A program made the position numbers and the translations under genes. 15,017 bases of DNA. Origin: JBEKEX01 sp050013615 (GTDB lineage Bacteria > Chloroflexota > Anaerolineae > Anaerolineales > Anaerolineaceae). The stretch spans positions 1-15,017 of the forward strand of contig JBEKEX010000038.1 in assembly GCA_050013615.1 (NCBI GenBank), written 5' to 3'. Every line of letters begins with the position of its first letter. Within the stretch, counting starts at the first letter, position 1. Under the pieces are notes generated by a model that had not been told where the DNA came from, searched no databases, and worked only from the letters and a program-made list of their open reading frames with translations. Positions 6,663-12,864 of the stretch are shown in pieces.

Positions 6663-7901
6663 CTAACTGCCTGATTTGACGTCCAAGCCAACCGAGGTGT
6701 CCCACTGATTCTTGATTGCTGCGCGGGCGGCATTGAGTTGGTCGAGGCTGGGGATGACAGCGCTGTTGAACATATCAGTCGCCGGCAGGGCATTCAGGAT
6801 ATCCTGTGAGAGCACGTTGCGGGAAGTCAGGTCACTGAAGCGGGCCGGGATGCAGAAGCCCTTGGCCAGGATGGTCTGACCTTCGTCGGAGTACAGGTAT
6901 TCTTCCCATAAGCGAGCGGCAGCGGGGTGCGGAGCATAAGCGCTGATGGCCTGGTAGTAGTAACCACCCCATGCAGTCCCGGTCGGATAAACAACCTTTA
7001 TGTTCGGGTTGCCATTGAAACTAGCCTTGTCAGCCAGGGCATTGAAGCTCCAATGGATGGAGACGGGGGTTTCGCCCTTGGCAATCACGCCCGGGTCGGC
7101 GATCAAGGGCAGCAGGTTACCGGAGGAAGCCAGTTTCTTCATAAAATCCAAACCGGCCTGGATGTTATCGAGCGTCCCGCCATTGTTGATGGCTGCGGCA
7201 TAGACGGACTGGGCAGCTTCATTCGAGGCACGCGGGTCGCCGGGCAGGCCGATCTCACCCTTGTACTCGGCTTTCAAAAGATCGGACCAAGTCTGCGGGA
7301 CATCCTTCACCACATCGGTGTTGATCTCGAAGGACATGACGCCGTAATAATCCACGTAGTACAACCCACTAGCGTCATTATTGCCCTTGATTGTGTCCCA
7401 AGTCGCGACTTTGTAGGCAGAAAGCAAGTTGGGGCCTGTGGGACTCTGACCGCTGGCCAGGGGGCCGTAAGCTGCGCCAACGTCAAGCACATCAGGAGCC
7501 TGAGGGCCAGCATTCTGCTCGTTGTCCTTGATGGCCTGGACTTCATCCGCAGAACCGCCATCCGGATTGACGTCCTGGATCTTGATGCCGTACTTGGCGG
7601 TGAAATTGTCCATCATTTCACCATAGTCGCACCAATTGCGGGGTAGGGTGATGACGGTCAGGTTGCCTTCAGCTTGAGCAGCCTTGACCAGCGCGTCCAT
7701 GCCGCCGCCATCTGCAGCAGATGTAGCCTTCGACCAATCGGTCGGAGCAGTGGTCGCTTGAGCGGGCACAGCGGTGGATGCGGCGGCTGCCTGTGTAGGG
7801 GCAGCAGTCGGTGCGGCGGTAGCAGCCGGTGAGCAGGCAGCCAGGGCGAATGAGGCTATCATCACCAGCACGAGCAACTGAAAAAGACGATTCGACTTCA
7901 T
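6663..7901 (-). CDS. solute-binding lipoprotein, probable AEP-binding (PhnS-like)
   Basis: A 412-residue extracellular solute-binding protein. The N terminus is a lipoprotein signal: M-K-S-N-R, a hydrophobic stretch, then A-L-A-A-C with Cys23 as the lipid-anchored residue. An Ala/Pro/Thr-rich linker follows to about residue 60. The mature domain begins near A-Q-A-E-G-N-L-T-V-I-T-L-P and resembles the type 2 binding proteins of polyamine, iron and phosphonate importers. I chose ATG 7901 because AGGAGA lies just upstream and the signal peptide begins there; the longer frame to 7961 adds an unlikely 20-residue lead. It is the first gene of the operon, followed by a hairpin and the permeases. The ligand is inferred from phnW and phnX downstream; polyamines or other phosphonates cannot be excluded by sequence reading. 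Confidence 0.88.
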   Translation of the reverse strand: MKSNRLFQLLVLVMIASFALAACSPAATAAPTAAPTQAAAASTAVPAQATTAPTDWSKATSAADGGGMDALVKAAQAEGNLTVITLPRNWCDYGEMMDNFTAKYGIKIQDVNPDGGSADEVQAIKDNEQNAGPQAPDVLDVGAAYGPLASGQSPTGPNLLSAYKVATWDTIKGNNDASGLYYVDYYGVMSFEINTDVVKDVPQTWSDLLKAEYKGEIGLPGDPRASNEAAQSVYAAAINNGGTLDNIQAGLDFMKKLASSGNLLPLIADPGVIAKGETPVSIHWSFNALADKASFNGNPNIKVVYPTGTAWGGYYYQAISAYAPHPAAARLWEEYLYSDEGQTILAKGFCIPARFSDLTSRNVLSQDILNALPATDMFNSAVIPSLDQLNAARAAIKNQWDTSVGLDVKSGS

Positions 7902-8010
7902 ACATATCTCCTTATAGATTGATTGAATAACTGGATTACCCGCCCATTGTACAGAGAGCAAAATAACAGCCGATAAACCGAACGTTAAGGGATGGTTATG
8001 GAATGGCTTG

Positions 8011-8033
8011 GATTGATTAAATTAGATTAAATC
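8011..8033. promoter_or_regulatory. 10-bp-spaced direct repeats upstream of the phosphonate operon
   Basis: GATTAAATT at 8015-8023 and GATTAAATC at 8025-8033 repeat with a 10-base period, and a partial GATT copy is at 8011. Repeats one helical turn apart suit a tandem-binding activator such as an OmpR/PhoB-type regulator. They lie about 110 bases upstream of the binding-protein start, in the 228-base divergent region 7902-8129. On the - strand, TACAAT at 7951-7946 is a possible -10 box, but I find no good -35 box for it. The AT-rich context raises the chance of coincidence. Confidence 0.3.
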
Positions 8034-8096
8034 GCGCTGTGAATATAACGTCGGAGAAATTATCTCGAGAATCGGGGTTTTTCAATGCATTTCTTA

Positions 8097-8102
8097 TATA
8101 AT
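8097..8102 (+). promoter_or_regulatory. candidate -10 box for the SRPBCC gene at 8130
   Basis: A perfect TATAAT lies 27 bases before the ATG at 8130. The region where a -35 box belongs (about 8074-8081) is G/T rich and has no TTGACA-like match, so the promoter would be -10 driven or activator dependent. The short distance to the start codon leaves a leader of roughly 20 bases containing the AGGAG ribosome site. Confidence 0.35.
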
Positions 8103-8129
8103 GTGATTGTTACAAGTCAGGAGAATCAT

Positions 8130-8621
8130 ATGACCCCGTCAGCTTTTACCTCGAAACGAATTTCCAAGACCAGTGCGATCATCCTGGATGCCCCGTTGAG
8201 CAAGGTGTTCCCGTTATTTGGCCCCATCAAAGAAAAAGAATGGTCGATCGGCTGGAAGCCGCAGATGATCTACCCGGCTACTGGCAATGTGGAAGAACAC
8301 ATGGTCTTCAAAACAGCGCCGCACGCCGGACACAATGAGCCGGATTACACCTGGATCGTGTCGAAATATTTACCGGCTCAGGCGTTGATCGAATATACGG
8401 TCTTTGCGCCTGAACGCGTATGGTGGATCACCATCCAATGCCGTGAAGAAGTCTCCAACCGCACGACCGCCGAGATCACCTACATTTACTCCGGGTTGAC
8501 CGATTTGGGCAATGTCATCGACGAAAAGGCCCTGCAAGCGATGTATGCCCATGACCTCAAAGATTGGGAAATGGCCATTGTGCATTACTTGAAGACGGGG
8601 AAAAAGTTGGAGCATCACTAG
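8130..8621 (+). CDS. SRPBCC-fold (START/polyketide-cyclase-like) protein
   Basis: A 163-residue soluble protein with the N-terminal pattern of the SRPBCC superfamily: K-T-S-A-I-I-L-D-A-P-L-S-K-V-F-P-L-F-G-P, a first strand followed by a helix. It continues with W-K-P-Q-M-I-Y-P and alternating strands such as Y-T-W-I-V-S-K-Y and V-W-W-I-T-I-Q-C, and ends in a long helix. Members bind hydrophobic ligands in a deep cavity; the ligand here is unknown. I chose ATG 8130 because AGGAG lies 6 bases upstream; an in-frame ATG at 8085 would put the TATAAT box inside the gene. It is followed 42 bases later by a phosphotransferase gene on the same strand, so the two may be cotranscribed. Confidence 0.8.
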   Translation: MTPSAFTSKRISKTSAIILDAPLSKVFPLFGPIKEKEWSIGWKPQMIYPATGNVEEHMVFKTAPHAGHNEPDYTWIVSKYLPAQALIEYTVFAPERVWWITIQCREEVSNRTTAEITYIYSGLTDLGNVIDEKALQAMYAHDLKDWEMAIVHYLKTGKKLEHH

Positions 8622-8663
8622 CTTTGCCGGAGTCAGAAAAACAAAAACTTTAAGGACGTCGAA

Positions 8664-9464
8664 ATGAAAACATCTTCCCTTGGCCCCCTCATCGCCAGAG
8701 GCCGCACCGCCGAAGTCTATGCCTGGCAGCAAAACCAGGTCATCAAGCTGTACTTCGCCTGGTGTCCGCCTCAATGGGCACAGCAAGAAATCAGTATTGG
8801 CCGTGTCATCGCCACTCTGCCTGTGCCCACCCCAAAGTTGATCGACGTTGCGGAAGTCGACGGGCGTCATGGGATCATCTATGAACGCGTGGTTGGTCCG
8901 TCGATGCTGAAATTAGCCACATCAAAACCGTGGCTTCTCTCCCGTATGGCGCGGCAGTTGGCTGAGCTCCACACCGAGATGCACAAGCAGCCAGGCACCG
9001 GCCTCCCTTCACTGCGCGCGTCTCTCGCAACCACCATCCAACACGTAGAGGACTTGCCGCCTGGCCTGAAAGCCAGCGTGCTGCATCTGTTGGAAGGATT
9101 GCCGGATGACACCGCATTGTGCCATTTCGACTTTCATCCCGACCAGGTGCTCATCACCGCCAATGGCCCCGTCATCCTGGATTGGATGACCGCTCGCCAG
9201 GGGCACCCGCTCGCCGACGTAGCCCGGACTTCCATCATTTTAAAATTCAGCCAGGTGCCGGGAGCGGGTCGGCTGCAACGTGCCATCGTCGATCTCTGGC
9301 GGCATCTTTTCTATCGAGCTTACATCACACGTTACCTCGAGTTGCACCCCGGCGTTTCGATGGCCGATATCGAGACCTGGATGATCCCGGTTGCGGCTGG
9401 CCGCTTGATGGAAAAAATACCCGGGGAACAAGCGCCGTTATTGGATTTCATCCAGTCTCACTAG
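8664..9464 (+). CDS. APH/choline-kinase-fold phosphotransferase
   Basis: A 266-residue small-molecule kinase-like protein. The N lobe has a nucleotide loop near residues 10-21 (A-R-G-R-T-A-E-V-Y-A-W) and a likely ATP-contacting Lys28 in V-I-K-L-Y. A Y-E-R-V-V-G hinge follows near 73. The catalytic segment is C-H-F-D-F-H-P-D-Q-V-L (153-163) with Asp156 as presumed base, and the metal-binding Asp173 lies in V-I-L-D-W. Most relatives have Asn where this protein has Gln161, an unusual change at a metal ligand. AAGGA lies 7 bases before the ATG. The family includes aminoglycoside, homoserine, choline and other kinases. The acceptor cannot be assigned, and I would not call it an antibiotic-resistance gene. 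Confidence 0.82.
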   Translation: MKTSSLGPLIARGRTAEVYAWQQNQVIKLYFAWCPPQWAQQEISIGRVIATLPVPTPKLIDVAEVDGRHGIIYERVVGPSMLKLATSKPWLLSRMARQLAELHTEMHKQPGTGLPSLRASLATTIQHVEDLPPGLKASVLHLLEGLPDDTALCHFDFHPDQVLITANGPVILDWMTARQGHPLADVARTSIILKFSQVPGAGRLQRAIVDLWRHLFYRAYITRYLELHPGVSMADIETWMIPVAAGRLMEKIPGEQAPLLDFIQSH

Positions 9465-9536
9465 CAGAACACTAGGCATTGCCGGCGAACTCTTCTATAT
9501 TTTTGGAAGTCCCCCAAAGGCAAATGGAAATTAAAT

Positions 9537-9582
9537 CGGTCCCGGAATACTGCTAGTTACATGCGCAGATATCCCGGGACCG
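9537..9582. terminator. strong hairpin between convergent genes
   Basis: CGGTCCCGG at 9537-9545 pairs exactly with CCGGGACCG at 9574-9582. The stem extends, after a mismatch, through 9547-9549 with 9570-9572 and CTGC 9550-9553 with GCAG 9565-9568, leaving an 11-base loop. It lies in the 136-base gap between the phosphotransferase gene and the anti-sigma gene. On the - strand it follows the anti-sigma stop by 18 bases and is trailed by ATTTAATTT, a modest U-rich tail. On the + strand no U-tract follows. I read it as the end of the sigma/anti-sigma unit and possibly a barrier in both directions. Confidence 0.6.
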
Positions 9583-9600
9583 TGTTGACTTCAGAAAACT

Positions 9601-10407
9601 TTATTTGAGGCTTGCTGCGACGGCGATCATATCATTCTTACTGACGGCGTCCGGCGGACCCATGAACATCAATTCAAAAGCCATGCCATTTGCCTGCCAG
9701 CGCAGGGTCTTCATATAGGGGTCGTCTTCCCAGACAGGGCCCTGGTCGGTCAGACTCCACACACCTTCGACGTATTCGCCGGTTTCATTCCCGATGGACA
9801 CTTCTTCGACGGCCGCACTGCTGCCCACCTCGCCGCACAACTCACAGGTGTCGGTCAGTTTGACGGGCTGCTGCCGCAAGACCAGGCCATTGGTTTCGAC
9901 GAGACGGTAGAACAGCCGCGCAATGTTGTGATCCGTCTCAAGCGAGGCGCCTGCAAAGGTCAAACTGTCCGGCAGCCAGGCCGGTTCCAGCACGTGAAAG
10001 CCTGCTTGTTGTTCCACCTCACTCACCGTTTGATTGGCATCCAGGATGCTGGCCGGGTCAGAGGTTGGCGCTTCCGAGGTCGGTTGGGGGGTCAACTGCC
10101 AGGATTGCACCGGTAAATTATCGCTCGTCGACCGGGTGAAAAACCGTAAGATTTCCTGTGCCCACGCTTTGCCCTGCGGGGTTACCAGCAATAGCACCGC
10201 CAGGATTGTCAGGGTGAGCAGCGAGGCCGCTGTCCACGGCAAAACACGGTTTCGAGTTGGTTTTTTGTTCATGATTAAGTCTCCTTTTTGTGAAGGCTTA
10301 TCGCTCATCTTTAGGCTACTCTGAATGGCGGGCCACAAATTAACATTGTCTGCTACCTGTTCCTTTGCCAAATCATCCATGATGCGGCTTAACTGCTTAT
10401 CGTTCAT
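9601..10407 (-). CDS. probable membrane anti-sigma factor
   Basis: A 268-residue protein with a cytoplasmic head (1-54), one membrane helix near 55-76, and an extracytoplasmic domain. The head, including L-S-R-I-M-D-D-L-A-K-E-Q and V-N-L-W-P-A-I-Q-S-S-L, has no His/Cys zinc motif. The outer part begins with a Pro/Thr/Ser-rich stretch and continues into a region resembling DUF4367 (P-A-W-L-P-D-S-L-T-F-A-G-A), with a C-E-L-C pair near its middle that could form a disulfide or bind metal. The ATG at 10407 overlaps the sigma-factor stop as ATGA and has CAGGAG upstream. Overlap with an ECF sigma gene is the usual arrangement for its membrane antagonist, which would hold the sigma factor until an envelope signal arrives. 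That role is inferred from position and topology. Confidence 0.78.
   Translation of the reverse strand: MNDKQLSRIMDDLAKEQVADNVNLWPAIQSSLKMSDKPSQKGDLIMNKKPTRNRVLPWTAASLLTLTILAVLLLVTPQGKAWAQEILRFFTRSTSDNLPVQSWQLTPQPTSEAPTSDPASILDANQTVSEVEQQAGFHVLEPAWLPDSLTFAGASLETDHNIARLFYRLVETNGLVLRQQPVKLTDTCELCGEVGSSAAVEEVSIGNETGEYVEGVWSLTDQGPVWEDDPYMKTLRWQANGMAFELMFMGPPDAVSKNDMIAVAASLK
10270..10286 (-). promoter_or_regulatory. second strong translation start inside the anti-sigma gene
   Basis: Within the anti-sigma frame, AAGGAG (complement of 10281-10286) lies 8 bases before an in-frame ATG (complement of 10270-10272), which encodes M-N-K-K-P-T-R-N-R. This site is as good as the one for the full-length start. 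Initiation here would give a product of about 223 residues that keeps the membrane helix and outer domain but lacks the first 45 residues, which are the presumed sigma-binding head. The sequence shows the site; use in the cell is inferred. Confidence 0.5.
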
Positions 10408-11012
10408 CGCTGATCTCCTGATTCTGGAACATGGACTTTGGGAGGTTCTTCCGAATTCTTCACAACTGGTTGAAGGGGCGCCAGCAGCTTTTTGAGACGT
10501 TGTCTGGCCATATACAGCCACCACTTAACGCTGCCCGTTGCTCCATTCATCGCCTGTGCAATCTCATCCTCGTGCATTCCCAGGTAATATCGCATGACCA
10601 CAGCCGCTCGTTGCTTGGGTGGTAAGCTTTCCAGTGCCTGCCAGACAGCCTGGCGAATTTCTCTGGTCTCGACCGTTTCTTCCGGCAGGGGCGTAGGATC
10701 GAACAGGTCCAGGGTTCCGGTCTCTTCGCTTGCTTCCAACGAGGTAAACCGTTTTTGACGTCCGAGTGCTTTGAGCGCGTCATGGACCACACTGCGCATG
10801 AACCATGGCCCGAAGGGGCGTTGGTCATCGAACTGGTCTATTCTCTCGCCCGCCCGGATGAACGCAGCTTGCACAATGTCCTCTGCCTGGGCGCGGTCGC
10901 CTACGATCAGACTGGCTGTCCGCACCGCTTGCACTTGGTATTGGTACACCAGGGTTTCCAAGCCGTCAGGGTTATGCCTTTTAAGTTGAGCAATAGCTTG
11001 TTTTTCGTCCAC
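10404..11012 (-). CDS. ECF-type RNA polymerase sigma factor
   Basis: A 202-residue sigma-70-family protein of the extracytoplasmic-function type. Region 2 spans about residues 18-87, with the core-binding and -10 contact segment D-R-A-Q-A-E-D-I-V-Q-A-A-F-I-R-A and F-G-P-W-F-M-R-S-V-V-H-D. A linker rich in acidic residues and proline follows. Region 4 spans about 120-178 (L-E-S-L-P-P-K-Q-R-A-A-V-V-M-R-Y-Y and an HTH ending in A-R-Q-R-L-K-K-L-L). The start is GTG at 11012 with AAAGG 6 bases upstream. The ribosome site sits inside a 14-base palindrome. Its stop overlaps the anti-sigma start as ATGA. The controlled genes cannot be told from the window. Confidence 0.92.
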   Translation of the reverse strand: MDEKQAIAQLKRHNPDGLETLVYQYQVQAVRTASLIVGDRAQAEDIVQAAFIRAGERIDQFDDQRPFGPWFMRSVVHDALKALGRQKRFTSLEASEETGTLDLFDPTPLPEETVETREIRQAVWQALESLPPKQRAAVVMRYYLGMHEDEIAQAMNGATGSVKWWLYMARQRLKKLLAPLQPVVKNSEEPPKVHVPESGDQR

Positions 11013-11025
11013 GAAAGGCCTTTCG
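11012..11025. repeat. perfect 14-base palindrome over the sigma-factor ribosome site
   Basis: CGAAAGGCCTTTCG is fully self-complementary. It contains the AAAGG ribosome site of the sigma gene and ends on the first base of its GTG start. A second 10-base palindrome, GAGGATCCTC, lies just upstream at 11034-11043. Either could be an operator or affect initiation, but both are short enough to arise by chance. Confidence 0.4.
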
Positions 11026-11115
11026 ATGTATTTGAGGATCCTCTATTAATCATATCCTCAAGTGCCTCGAAAGGTTGGGCGCGAGGGAGCCGCAAACGAA
11101 CTGATAATTCACCAT

Positions 11116-11145
11116 TTGGCAACGTTGTATATTTTTGGATATAAT
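11116..11145 (+). promoter_or_regulatory. sigma-70-type promoter for the DHFR-like gene
   Basis: TTGGCA at 11116-11121 and a perfect TATAAT at 11140-11145 are separated by 18 bases. Transcription would start near 11152, leaving a leader of about 55 bases before the ATG at 11207. It lies in the 194-base divergent region between the sigma-factor gene and the DHFR-like gene, and is the best housekeeping promoter in the window. Confidence 0.6.
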
Positions 11146-11206
11146 CAATCTGTTATATTACAATTTATTTGTTTGGCGTTAGACAAACCTTACCTGTGAG
11201 AAGCTT

Positions 11207-11767
11207 ATGCGAAAATTGATCTCATTCAATTTGATGACCCTAGATGGTTTCTTCGAAGGCCCCAGCCATGACATCGGCTGGCACAACGTGGACAAGGAAT
11301 TCGACGATTTCAGCATCAAGCAGTTGGAAACGGCCGGCATGCTTTTGTTTGGGCGCGTGACCTACGAGCTGATGGCAGGTTACTGGCCATCAGAAGAATC
11401 TCTCAAGGATGATCCCATCGTTGCCAATTGGATGAACTCGCTGCCCAAGGTCGTCTTCTCGAGGACACTGGAAAAGGCCGATTGGAACAACACCCGCCTG
11501 GTCAAAACGGATGTCGCAGGGGAAATCTCGAGACTGAAGCAACAGTCCGGCAAGGACCTGTTTCTGTTCGGCAGCGCCGATCTGGCGACCACACTTATCA
11601 AGCTGGGCCTGATCGACGAATACCGGATCTTGCTGAACCCTATCGTTTTGGGAAAGGGCAGCCTACTTTTCAAAGGCGTCGAAAAGCCCTTCAAGTTAAA
11701 CCTGATCAAAACCCGGACGTTCCAGAATGGCAATATCTTGCTGTATTACCAACCCGATAAAAAATAG
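11207..11767 (+). CDS. dihydrofolate reductase-family (RibD C-terminal-like) protein
   Basis: A 186-residue protein of the RibD C-terminal/YyaP-like group. The start M-R-K-L-I-S-F-N-L-M-T-L-D-G-F-F-E-G is the family's N-terminal strand and loop. It is followed by G-M-L-L-F-G-R-V-T-Y-E-L-M-A-G-Y-W, S-L-P-K-V-V-F-S-R-T-L, and a nucleotide-site-like D-L-F-L-F-G-S-A-D-L-A-T-T-L. These proteins resemble NADPH-dependent reductases, but most have no assigned substrate and should not be taken as true folate reductases. Length is normal. A GAGAAG-like site precedes the ATG weakly. It has its own promoter and is followed 23 bases later by an AHSA1-type gene, likely in the same transcript. Confidence 0.88.
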   Translation: MRKLISFNLMTLDGFFEGPSHDIGWHNVDKEFDDFSIKQLETAGMLLFGRVTYELMAGYWPSEESLKDDPIVANWMNSLPKVVFSRTLEKADWNNTRLVKTDVAGEISRLKQQSGKDLFLFGSADLATTLIKLGLIDEYRILLNPIVLGKGSLLFKGVEKPFKLNLIKTRTFQNGNILLYYQPDKK

Positions 11768-11790
11768 ATTGGCGAAAAAGGCAGGCACCT

Positions 11791-12264
11791 ATGTTAAAAG
11801 TTGAATTTGTTGCCGAGCCCGGAAAACAGGAAATCGTCGTCACCTGCACGCTCGATGCACCGCGCGAGCGCGTGTTCAAAATGTACACCGATCCCGCCCT
11901 AACTGCCCAATGGTGGGGACCGAAGATCTACACCAACACAATCGAAAAAATGGAATTACAGCCGGGCGGCCTTTGGCGCATCATCCAGCGTGACGCCAAG
12001 GGCAACACCTATGGCTTCCACGGCATCTACCACGCCATCGTTTTCCCCGAACGGATCGTCCGTACCTTCGAATACGAAGGAGCACCCGGCCACGTGCTGC
12101 TGGAAACCCTCACCCTCAATGCCTTGGGCGATCGTACCCAATTAAAGAATCAATCCGTCTTCCAATCCGTCGCCGACCGCGACGCCATGCTGGCCGAGAA
12201 CTGTGAAAGCGGCTCGACCGAATCCATGAACAACCTGGCCGAACTTCTGGCAAAGGTCGGATAA
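11791..12264 (+). CDS. AHSA1/SRPBCC-family protein
   Basis: A 157-residue soluble protein of the AHSA1-like branch of SRPBCC (related to the C-terminal part of the Hsp90 ATPase activator). Diagnostic segments are C-T-L-D-A-P-R-E-R-V-F-K-M-Y-T-D-P near residue 20, A-Q-W-W-G-P-K just after it, the strand P-G-G-L-W-R-I, and P-E-R-I-V-R-T-F-E-Y. In bacteria these are ligand-binding proteins of largely unknown role, often found beside DHFR-like or HTH genes as here. AAGG lies 9 bases before the ATG. A terminator-like hairpin follows, so this is the last gene of the unit. Confidence 0.9.
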   Translation: MLKVEFVAEPGKQEIVVTCTLDAPRERVFKMYTDPALTAQWWGPKIYTNTIEKMELQPGGLWRIIQRDAKGNTYGFHGIYHAIVFPERIVRTFEYEGAPGHVLLETLTLNALGDRTQLKNQSVFQSVADRDAMLAENCESGSTESMNNLAELLAKVG

Positions 12265-12305
12265 TCAGGCACTTCCCACAAACTTAACAGAAGCCGAATT
12301 GATTA

Positions 12306-12331
12306 GCCCGAATATGTTCGGGCAACTTTTG
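12306..12331 (+). terminator. terminator-like hairpin after the AHSA1 gene
   Basis: GCCCGAA at 12306-12312 and TTCGGGC at 12317-12323 form a perfect 7-bp stem with a TATG loop, followed by AACTTTTGTTT. It is 41 bases after the stop of the + strand gene and 21 bases beyond the stop of the small gene on the - strand, so it may end both. The U-tract is interrupted, so efficiency is uncertain. Confidence 0.65.
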
Positions 12332-12344
12332 TTTCAGGTGCAGG

Positions 12345-12548
12345 TCACTCAGCAGGCGGAACTTTTTTCCGGCCGCGACTGGTGAAAACGATCAACCCAA
12401 TGGCAAAGAGATCCACGACAATGCCGATGTAGGTGTATTTCATATCATTCGCCATAAAGCCCACCGGGAAGACACCCGTTCCCTGCAAGATCCACACCGT
12501 ACCCATCAAGAATAGCAACACGCCAAAAACAGTCGGAATCCATTTCAT
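12345..12548 (-). CDS. small two-helix membrane protein, unknown function
   Basis: A 67-residue protein with two hydrophobic helices, about residues 3-22 (P-T-V-F-G-V-L-L-F-L-M-G) and 38-56 (Y-I-G-I-V-V-D-L-F-A-I-G), and a basic tail S-R-G-R-K-K. The short loop between contains V-F-P-V-G-F-M-A. I chose ATG 12548 because GAGG lies 6 bases upstream; the ATG at 12560 would begin on that site. The helix-loop-helix-basic-tail form resembles small uncharacterised proteins I associate with Chloroflexota, but I can name no function. It stands alone between two + strand units. Confidence 0.65.
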   Translation of the reverse strand: MKWIPTVFGVLLFLMGTVWILQGTGVFPVGFMANDMKYTYIGIVVDLFAIGLIVFTSRGRKKVPPAE

Positions 12549-12864
12549 ATCAAACCTCATAATTTGTAAATCAGATATTATTTATCCACTATAACACTTG
12601 TTGGGGTGCACTGGATACCCTTTGTATCTTCTTTTCCGAGGATAGACTTTTTATATTATCGAGCGTATTCTGATCGATTAAGATATACAATATTAATGCT
12701 TGGTTCAGAAGACGGCACCTCTGGCTGAATCCAAACAGTATCTACGGTGATCGATATTCAAAAAAGACTTGAAGTATCTCATCATGCAGGCACCACTGGC
12801 GGCTGTCGTCACCAGTGGATGATGCTCGATGGCAAATACATCCACTCATTCAGGAGGAAAGATC
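12549..12864. other. 316-base intergenic region without a gene
   Basis: This divergent gap separates the small membrane protein gene from the SnoaL-like gene. The first 150 bases are clearly more AT-rich than the surroundings. Short symmetric elements are GATAC/GTATC at 12614-12628 and CCACTGG (12793-12799) with CCAGTGG (12812-12818), the latter enclosing 12 bases. I find no convincing -35/-10 pair on either strand (TACAAT at 12686-12691 lacks a partner) and no credible ORF. AGGAGG at 12852-12857 is the ribosome site of the next gene. Confidence 0.5.

Noticed and set aside
6927..7646. 239-residue frame on the + strand across the binding-protein gene
   Set aside because: It is a shadow of the solute-binding protein codons. 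It has no ribosome site or recognisable domain.
7741..7850. Low-complexity repeat in the binding-protein gene
   Set aside because: It encodes the Ala/Pro/Thr linker behind the lipobox, common in lipoproteins of this kind, and is not a separate repeat element.
8664..9464. Aminoglycoside-resistance kinase
   Set aside because: Only the general APH fold is supported. The catalytic loop differs from resistance enzymes and the context gives no link to antibiotics.
11207..11767. True dihydrofolate reductase (folA) or riboflavin reductase (ribD)
   Set aside because: The sequence fits the RibD-C-like group. There is no deaminase domain, and the spacing does not match FolA.
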